Source: Symsagittifera roscoffensis (lineage: Eukaryota > Xenacoelomorpha > Acoela > Convolutidae). Taken from it: DNA of 64,000 nucleotides. The notes beneath the pieces are model-generated. The model searched no databases, had not been told where the DNA came from, and saw only the letters and a program-made list of their open reading frames with translations. The stretch lies in contig NC_087064.1 in the NCBI RefSeq assembly GCF_963678635.1, positions 21,870,509-21,934,508 of the forward strand, in the 5' to 3' direction. Each line of letters opens with the position of its first letter. Position 1 is the first letter of the stretch. Below, piece by piece: positions 57,133 to 64,000 of the stretch. The position numbers were made by a program, and so were the translations under genes.

Positions 57133-57740
57133 ATGTTATGATCTTAATCTTACTCTTATATCTTTTAGTCTCAATAGATCTAGAGTATACTGGTTTGTTA
57201 CGAGTCGGTCTCTTGGAGAAAGCAACTAGGTTGTAAGTTAAATTCAAAATGCTCTGGTGCTGGAATTACAACTAATTCCAGCACTTAAAAATAAGTGGTT
57301 TGTTAGTTTGATGGAGTGTGATTGTTTAGTCTTTAATGTTTTATAAGGATAAAATATCTAATTTATAACCAATAATAATATATAGTTTGGATCAGGTTCC
57401 ACTTCAGTCGGTTGATTGATTGCGTGCTTTAAACACATCATCCACCTACTTGCGTTTGCTGACGTCTTTTTGTAGAGTTTTTTCGTTTTTGCTGGGGGGA
57501 GATAGCTCAATTGGTCCTTACGGGGGGAGATTGCTCAATTGATCCGCAACTAGTTTTTTCTATATAAATCAGCTCTAGTTCTGCAAAGGAGAGAAAATTC
57601 TCAAGGTACAACCTCCGCTAAAATAGTTAACTTATTTCTTCTATACCTAATAACGATGGCAGGATCAATGGGACTGATCAAAACTGGTCTTGATAAAAAA
57701 TTCGTACAATTTGAAATTTTCTTTCATTTAGAAAGTGTGA
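57133..57740 (-). mobile_element. LTR-like terminal region, unit 2
   Basis: Counterpart of 48846-49450 with the same G-runs (57493-57537) and TATATAAA (57561-57568). A + strand ATG at 57656 opens 33 codons here but only 19 in unit 1. Confidence 0.6.
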
Positions 57741-57749
57741 ACAATAAGT

Positions 57750-58394
57750 TTAAGTGAATGGTTCAGATGTTTGCAAGCTTACAATGTGTCGAACTTTGAC
57801 GAAAACCAGGGGACCGGCACGGTTAGTAGTAGATGATGAACGGGTTAATGTTGAGGATTGAGCTAAAGAAGGGGTATAATCTGATGAGGGTGTAGGAGTA
57901 GGTGGGTTTGATGAATTTATGTTTGACGATAATTGATGAATGATTAGGGTGTGAGGGTGTTGTATTTGTTGTTGTAGTGTTATTAGGTTATTCAGTTCAT
58001 GTGAGATTTGCGTGGTTTCTGGGGAATTGTAGTTGGAACGTTCATTGGTAAAAGGGGAGTATATCGGGGTTGCTTGGGAAACATGAGAGATTGTAGAGGG
58101 GGAATCATTTTGGGATTGTGAGTGAATGGGTCGAAAGGAGGGTTGAGAAAATGTTGATCGGCTGGGTTCAGAGTTTGCGAATTCGGCTGGAGTTTCTATT
58201 TCTGAATGTTTAAATTGGGAAATTGTATTAAAAATGGTGATATCTGAGTTAGCGTCAGAATCCATGCCGGATGATGTGTTAATATGGGGTGATTCAGGTG
58301 GCGGGAAAGCAAAAAGCGTAATGATGGGAATTGGGTTTTGGAGATTGACTGGATGGGAAATTGAACGGTGAAGAGATCCAACTTGTCGGCTCAT
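57750..58394 (-). CDS. Retrotransposon accessory ORF, unit 2
   Basis: 214 aa. Same start (MSRQVGSLHRSISHPV) as unit 1 but extends 13 codons past the unit 1 stop. Differences between the two are mostly amino acid-changing, so no sign of purifying selection after duplication. Confidence 0.55.
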   Translation of the reverse strand: MSRQVGSLHRSISHPVNLQNPIPIITLFAFPPPESPHINTSSGMDSDANSDITIFNTISQFKHSEIETPAEFANSEPSRSTFSQPSFRPIHSQSQNDSPSTISHVSQATPIYSPFTNERSNYNSPETTQISHELNNLITLQQQIQHPHTLIIHQLSSNINSSNPPTPTPSSDYTPSLAQSSTLTRSSSTTNRAGPLVFVKVRHIVSLQTSEPFT

Positions 58395-58400
58395 CGTGGG

Positions 58401-60697
58401 CTAAAAATGATTGTTCTGAGATTGAAAACTCGTTGTATGAGGTTGTTCGATTATTTGTTCATATGTATCGTCGTTTTGAGATTGTTGTGTTACTATGTGT
58501 TGAATTGGACTTTGTATATGATTTGGTCTTGAATTTGCAATATTTACGAGTGCTAAATTTGTGAAATTCCGTGGTACTAGTGATAATGGGTGATTACGAT
58601 TTAGACTTGGTAGTTGTGGTGCTGTGGGTAATGTATTTGTATGTTGAAAAAAGTATGCGTGCAAAAAGTCCTGCAAAAAGTATGCGTGCTACGCTTGCTT
58701 GTCTATTTAATTGTGTGTGCATTGCGCTTGTGTTATAAAGTCTTTATAAAAAAGAGAAAATAAATCCAATAAAATTAAACATTGCATATAATATAGTCAA
58801 TCTTTCTAAGAATTAATAGGGCCATTCTAGAAAGGATAAAAGTTCGATTTTGAAATGTACAAAATTAAAAATGTTGATTGGTGATATATCTTGTCGATAT
58901 TTTTGCCGTTTAAATAAATAGAAACTTTAATATCTTTAAAATATCCGCTGTAATCTTGTGCGTAAATATCTGAAAATCCTGCTGTTTCTGCAAGTTTACG
59001 TAAGCTTTGATCTATTGATTGTCGTTGTATAGTGTCCATTTTTGTAAGTAGTTCCTGAAATTGTTGTGTACACATGTGGTGTTGTATGTCTGATTTTGTG
59101 TAGATGCCAATCGATTGTAAATCGATATTTGGGTTTCGGGCAACAGCTCTAATACTTTCAGGTGAAAACTTTTTTAGTGGTGGCATTAGTGTAGGATATG
59201 GTGTGAGTAGGTAGTATTTATATTCGTCAGGGTTTAATTGTACAACTTTGTGGCTATTTTTTTGATCCACATGGGACTGTTGTATCCCAAAATTTCTTCT
59301 TGAAAGTGTATCAACAAAATATGATTCATTTTTGTAGAATATTGGGATTCTTTTATAACCCCATTTATCTCCGAAAACGTATAAAGGTGATACTTTTTTG
59401 GTACAAGTGTAATACCATAAAATGTTGCCTTCATAATCAATGAAAATTGATCTGTTTCCGGATAGTTAAAATCCTGCATATGGTATTTTTAGAACTGCTA
59501 GTGCTAGTGACTGTAGAATTTGTGTTCTTTCAAGTTCACATAGTTGATGTAGTGTTTCTAGTTCTGATGATGACATTTCTTGAAAATTTCTATTTATTGT
59601 GTAATCTTATTTCTTATCTAAATGTATGTCATAGTGAACTGCGCCAAAATGTGTGCTGCTCATAAGTGATAGTTCTTGTAATCGTGTCCTTTCTGTGTCT
59701 TGTGGTTTTAATTTTCCTGCAATCTGTCCTGCGTTTTTCTGAAATTTTACTGAAACGTAGGAGTTTTCATCAGTTAATGAGCGAGTTGTGGCCATCGGGT
59801 GTACGATTAAGTTTCCTGTGTTTATGTCAAAACCATACTCGTATTCGACAAGACTTTCTGAATATTGCGTTTTATAAATTGGCTTGTTGTATTTGCATGC
59901 AAGTTCTGTTTCTGGGTATATTTGAAATCGTGTTAAATTATTTTCTATATTGTGGATATTATGAAATTTATGATTTGTACTTTTGATCTGGTCAGGGTTT
60001 ATATCTTCATATGGAATTGATTCAATAAAATATTTTTGATGAAATTTAATCATTTTAGCGTGTATCTTTGCTACTTGAAAAACTGACAGATTTCTTCGCG
60101 AAACCATACAATGGTTGCTTGTGTGCGTGTTATAGGATCGCAATATCCTTGTTCGTTTTTGCAATGGAGTCTAATTCCTTGATAAAGAAATCTATCGTCT
60201 TTTAAGTCGCGTGTAAGTTGTACTTTTTCAAATTGTATTTTTCAATCGAAAAACATTGTTTCTTGGTATCCTCTAATTTTTGTGTCTGCTTTGCAATTTG
60301 AGGGATTATTTATTCCAATGTGTGGTAACCAATTTTTATCATGAAGATCATATGTTAATCTTCCGTGTGCTCCATGGAAGGAGAATTTTGTATCTAGTCG
60401 TATGTGACCTTGGTGTTTTTCAAGTTCGGCTTGATGTGCTAAGTCTGGGAAAACTTGAAAATTTACAATTTTTCTGTTTGCGCCTATGTTTGGTGTAAAG
60501 TTTAGTCGCTTTAGTTCGTTTTTACAGTCTTGGGGTCTGAGATGTAAAAATCTTTCGATGTTACTTTGATAGAAAGATTCATGGTCTAGTCTGTTTTTAT
60601 TTCCGTTTGAAACTTGTGAACAATGTACTTTCTTTTCGGAAAGTGTTGCTGTAAATTTGTATCCTGTTAGGGTTGTTGCTCGGGTTTTTGAGTACAA
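58401..60697 (-). pseudogene. Env-position reading frames, unit 2
   Basis: Segments 60697-60242, 60164-59607, 59479-59234, 59270-58827 and 58676-58401 cover the same region as 50109-51765 plus the 660 bp lost there. They shift frame several times. The shared stop at 60242 (51310 in unit 1) shows the break predates the duplication or was copied between units. Confidence 0.55.
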
Positions 60698-60906
60698 TGT
60701 AGCTATTACATTTGTGGTTTCTATAGCTTGTGGTTCGGATTCACATTGTGTTACTTGATTTATAGCATATTTGTGTAAGGTTTTTTGTTCGTTTTCTTCA
60801 CAATCGTAGTGTGTTACTAATTAATCCTGAGGTCCTGTGCGAGGAGAAAGATTTTGGTTTGGTTCTTAAAAGATGAGAAAAAGAAGGTGTTGAAATGTGA
60901 ATATCT

Positions 60907-62040
60907 TTAGAATATACATGTGTATGATAACCCTGAGTATAGGTTATAAAAATTTATATATCCGATTGTCTTTTCTGTATATCTATCGTATTTATATATT
61001 ATTTCTGTTGTTATAAGTGGGGGAGGTAAAGATTGAGCTGTTATATTACGAAGATTTAATGGATATGGGTGTTGAACAATGTTATTAAGTCTTCCTGTAA
61101 TTTCAAATTTTAGTGTGAGACTGCTTTGTTGTAGTATTTGGATGTTATATTCTTGTATATCTTTGTGAACATCGTGTCGATATTGTAATCTATTTAGTGC
61201 CCAATTATATAGTCTGCTACTTTCCTGATGTTGACCAAATAATGGTGGGGGTGCTACGAATGTATTCCAATCTAATCGTAGTGGTATATTATGAGATGAT
61301 TGTTCTTGATATCGTGAATCAAGATTTGTAGGAAAATTTAGAGGAAAAGTTGCTGGTGATATCTGACTTAAAGAAGGTGTTGAAGGAGGGGAAAGTGTTT
61401 CGGGTAATGTTGATAGTGTTGTATCAAATGAAACATCAACTGGGTTGTTTACCAAATTTGGTTCACCGTGAGGGTATTTGTGCGCTACCCAATATGGAAG
61501 ACGTTCTGTGGTTGCTGGGGAATTAAAAGGGTTTTCTCTACTTTGTTCTGATGTGGGGGTTGAACCTAAGTAGTCAGATGGAAAATTTGAAGTGCTTTGT
61601 TGTGAAACAGTTAGAGGTGTATTTGATAGTGTGCTACTAGAAAGGTCTAAGGGATTTGATGTTGGCGATTGAGGTATATTTAATTGAACATAGTGTGAAT
61701 TTTCTGTTTCGTCTTGGATGTATAATTTGTCCATTTATTTCGAGTGTATTTTGGTTTTGGCTAATGTGTATTACTCTGTTAAGTTCTTGTTGTAGATTTG
61801 GATATATATTATATGTTGGTTCGTTTTGCGGTTCGCTTAAAGGTGCTTGGCGAACAATTTGTTCTAATGGTTCAGATAATCGTGCGTGTCTTTCTTCAAA
61901 AGTATATGGATTCTCTTGGAAAGAAATGCGTGTAGGAGATTGGGGATTTTGGGTACTTGTGGGTGTTGTTGGGTTTTCTTGGGATGTTGTTGGTGGGTAC
62001 TGGTGTGGGGGTTGTTGATTAGCAATTTTGAAAAATCTCT
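60907..62040 (-). pseudogene. Ser/Pro/Gln/Thr-rich retrotransposon ORF, unit 2
   Basis: Longest version: 61734-60907 open for 275 aa, with a Pro/Gln/Thr-rich upstream piece to about 62040 in another frame. Counterpart of 51975-53110. Confidence 0.5.
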
Positions 62041-63226
62041 AAGAGTGGGATTTTTATGATGCAAATTTATGTTTATTCCAACTATTCTTCAATAAAAAGA
62101 AACAAAATAATGGTAGCTAATGTGAATGTGATGATTGCCTTTTTTATACAATTACGTATTGTCATTATGAGTGATGTTAAAAATGTGAGAAAAATTACGA
62201 ATAGTAGAAAAACATCGGTTTTACTAAATAGGTTGCGAAACATTTAAATACTTATTAAATTATCGTACCTGAGGAGGTTATCAAGAATTGTGGAAAGGGA
62301 TGTATATACTTCAATGAGTGAATAGAAAATTAAGAAAAGATTGCAAATTATTATGAAAAGAATTATTAAAGTTTTTATGATATCAGTTGAAAATATTATA
62401 AAGCATTTAAGGAGGTTTGAAAGTTTTGTGAAAAAGTTTGAAAAAATTTGTTTAAATTTGATGACTGTTGTTGAAAGAAGTATTTTAGAAAAGATTTGGT
62501 TTGTCGAATCTTTTTTTATTTTTTGGGGCCAAATTCGAGTGTGGTCGGATTATTTATTGGTTTTTTGACAAGTGGAATGGATTGTGTCAAATGTTGTTGA
62601 GGGGTTAGTTTGAGGTGTCGGGGAGATCTTCTTAGTTTTTTTTTTCATGGAATAATTGGGGGTGTCCAAAAAACATTCGTACTTTAGGCTAAATGATCAT
62701 GTGCTTTTTGTTCTTCAGGCTAATTTAGTATTTTTGCTTGGAGGGTTTTTGAGTGCTAAGTTGGGAAAATATTGTTGATCTTTGTACTACTTGATAGGGG
62801 AGGGTTGTAGTATTGAGGTTGTATTTATTTTAGTTGTCATTTTGTAGCGGTTTGCTTATTTTTGACCTGGAGGTCGTGAAGTCATAGTTATAGTTATGCT
62901 TAGAGGTGTTTATGTGTTGGCTAATAAAGTCGTGTCACTAAAACTAAAGTGGTGATTCGTAATGATTTCTATTGGCTGATTTTGAACTAGATCTTTTCGA
63001 GTGTTTTCAGCATGTTAATTTGAAAATGTGTAATTTCAAAATAATTAAAAGGAAGATCATAAAAATTGAAAATGAAATTTAGTTTTGGAATTCAACTTTC
63101 TTCAATATTTTAGATTGTGGAATGAAGGTTTTATACTTTTTTCTTGGCTGACTTCTAAGTCGTGATGATTCTCTATGTTCAGATTTTTCTTCTTGATCCT
63201 GTGGTAGGATTTTTTTAGTCATTTTT

Positions 63227-64000
63227 CTATTTTTTCTTCCTTTTTGAGATGTTTGTGTTTTTTTTAGGGGAAGTTCGGTGAAGTAATTCTTTTTGTTTTT
63301 CTGTTTTTGAATTCATTTGTTCATCAGTGTGTTGATTCGATTCATTTTCTGAATTGTTTTGAACAATTTTTGAACCTGTGAAAGAATATAATTGTGTTAA
63401 TTCATGGAGTGCGTATTCTTTTGGGTAAAAAGGTAATAGGTTATTTCGATGTTGAACAATATCTTTTTTATTTAAATCAGTTAACTTGTATGTTACATCA
63501 GTGAGTTTGTCAATGATTTGATACGGTCCTTTTCGGAGTGGTTGTAAATTTTTAGAAATTCCTTTTTGTATAAAGTTGGGAATTAAAACAAATGTTCCGA
63601 TTTTTAAATCTGTTGCTGGTTTAAAGCGTGAATTTATTTGATTATTTATATTTTGCCTTTTTAACAAATTTTTCGTTATTTTATGATAAATTTCGTTGTG
63701 TTCTTTATCTCTAATTAAAATCCATTCGGTGTGTGTACCGGAAGCTTGTTTTAAAATTTGTGGATGATGAAATTGGTCTTCATCATGGGTATGTAGTTGT
63801 GAGTTATAACAAATTGAATCTTTGTTTGGTTGACAATAAACTTGTGGATTTTTATGGGCGTTTGCCGTAAACATTATTATTTTACGTGGTTTTTGGTTAG
63901 ATACCATTTCACATGGTGACATTCCTAGTGTTGTTGTTATATGTGAATTATATTATAAGGGAAATAACTTTACATCTGTTGACCATTCAGTGTATCGCGT
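63227..64000 (-). pseudogene. Ty3/gypsy-like integrase remnant, unit 2, cut by window
   Basis: Frame 63922-63227 carries the integrase C-terminal region with LRKGPYQI and HRNNLLPF. It differs from unit 1 at roughly one residue in eight. The catalytic core lies past the window end. Confidence 0.8.

Larger units (their letters stand above)
56667..64000. repeat. ~8.3-kb segmental duplication, unit 2 (cut by window end)
   Basis: Matches 48380 onward with exon 5 copy, LTR-like end and retrotransposon in the same order and orientation. Confidence 0.8.

Noticed and set aside
59666-59986. Plus-strand ORFs with hydrophobic stretches opposite the env-position frames
   Set aside because: Shadows of the minus-strand frames; hydrophobicity arises from the reverse complement of Asn/Lys/Gln-rich codons.

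Overview
This is nuclear DNA from an AT-rich, repeat-dense animal genome. Genes are split by introns with GT-AG borders that keep codon phase. The protein families (tetraspanin, Cbl ubiquitin ligase, ankyrin/SOCS-box protein) are metazoan, and the filler is SINE-like, LINE and LTR-retrotransposon DNA. No vertebrate-specific signal was seen. The phylum cannot be named from this window; a repeat-rich marine invertebrate is a guess only.

Three host genes lie on the + strand. (1) A tetraspanin, 5'-partial, with two exons (2192-2460, 3552-3950) carrying TM2 to TM4 and the CCG-containing large loop. (2) A Cbl-type E3 ligase in six phase-consistent exons (12501-25587), reading 4H bundle, EF-like, SH2-like, linker, RING and a Ser-rich tail with PPPPY and NPF motifs, about 754 aa. 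(3) An ankyrin-repeat/SOCS-box (ASB-like) gene in six phase-consistent exons (26583-39548), about 438 aa.

The intergenic and intronic space is almost all repeats. These include a family with an internal tRNA-Leu(CAA)-like segment ending in a short perfect hairpin, a second tRNA-like family beginning with a different hairpin, elements with arrays of diverged ~110-160 bp monomers, and a T-poor GCAGG minisatellite. Cbl intron 1 holds two minus-strand LINE fragments in tandem: one keeps a GDSL/SGNH-type ORF1, the other keeps the end of the endonuclease plus a degraded reverse transcriptase.

The right half (28.4-64 kb) is a region of repeated duplication around the ASB gene. A 3999-bp segment with exons 2 and 3 is present twice in exact tandem. 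Exons 4 and 5 recur at 47.5-48.7 kb and exon 5 again at 56.7 kb. The 3' part of the last exon is tandemly repeated. An approximately 8.3-kb block holding an exon 5 copy plus a degraded minus-strand Ty3/gypsy-like retrotransposon (integrase, Ser/Pro-rich ORF, env-position ORFs, accessory ORF, LTR-like end) is present twice, the second copy running off the window. The most notable system is this exon-shuffled ASB locus, with non-matching splice donors among its exon copies, together with the hairpin repeats that sit exactly at duplication borders.
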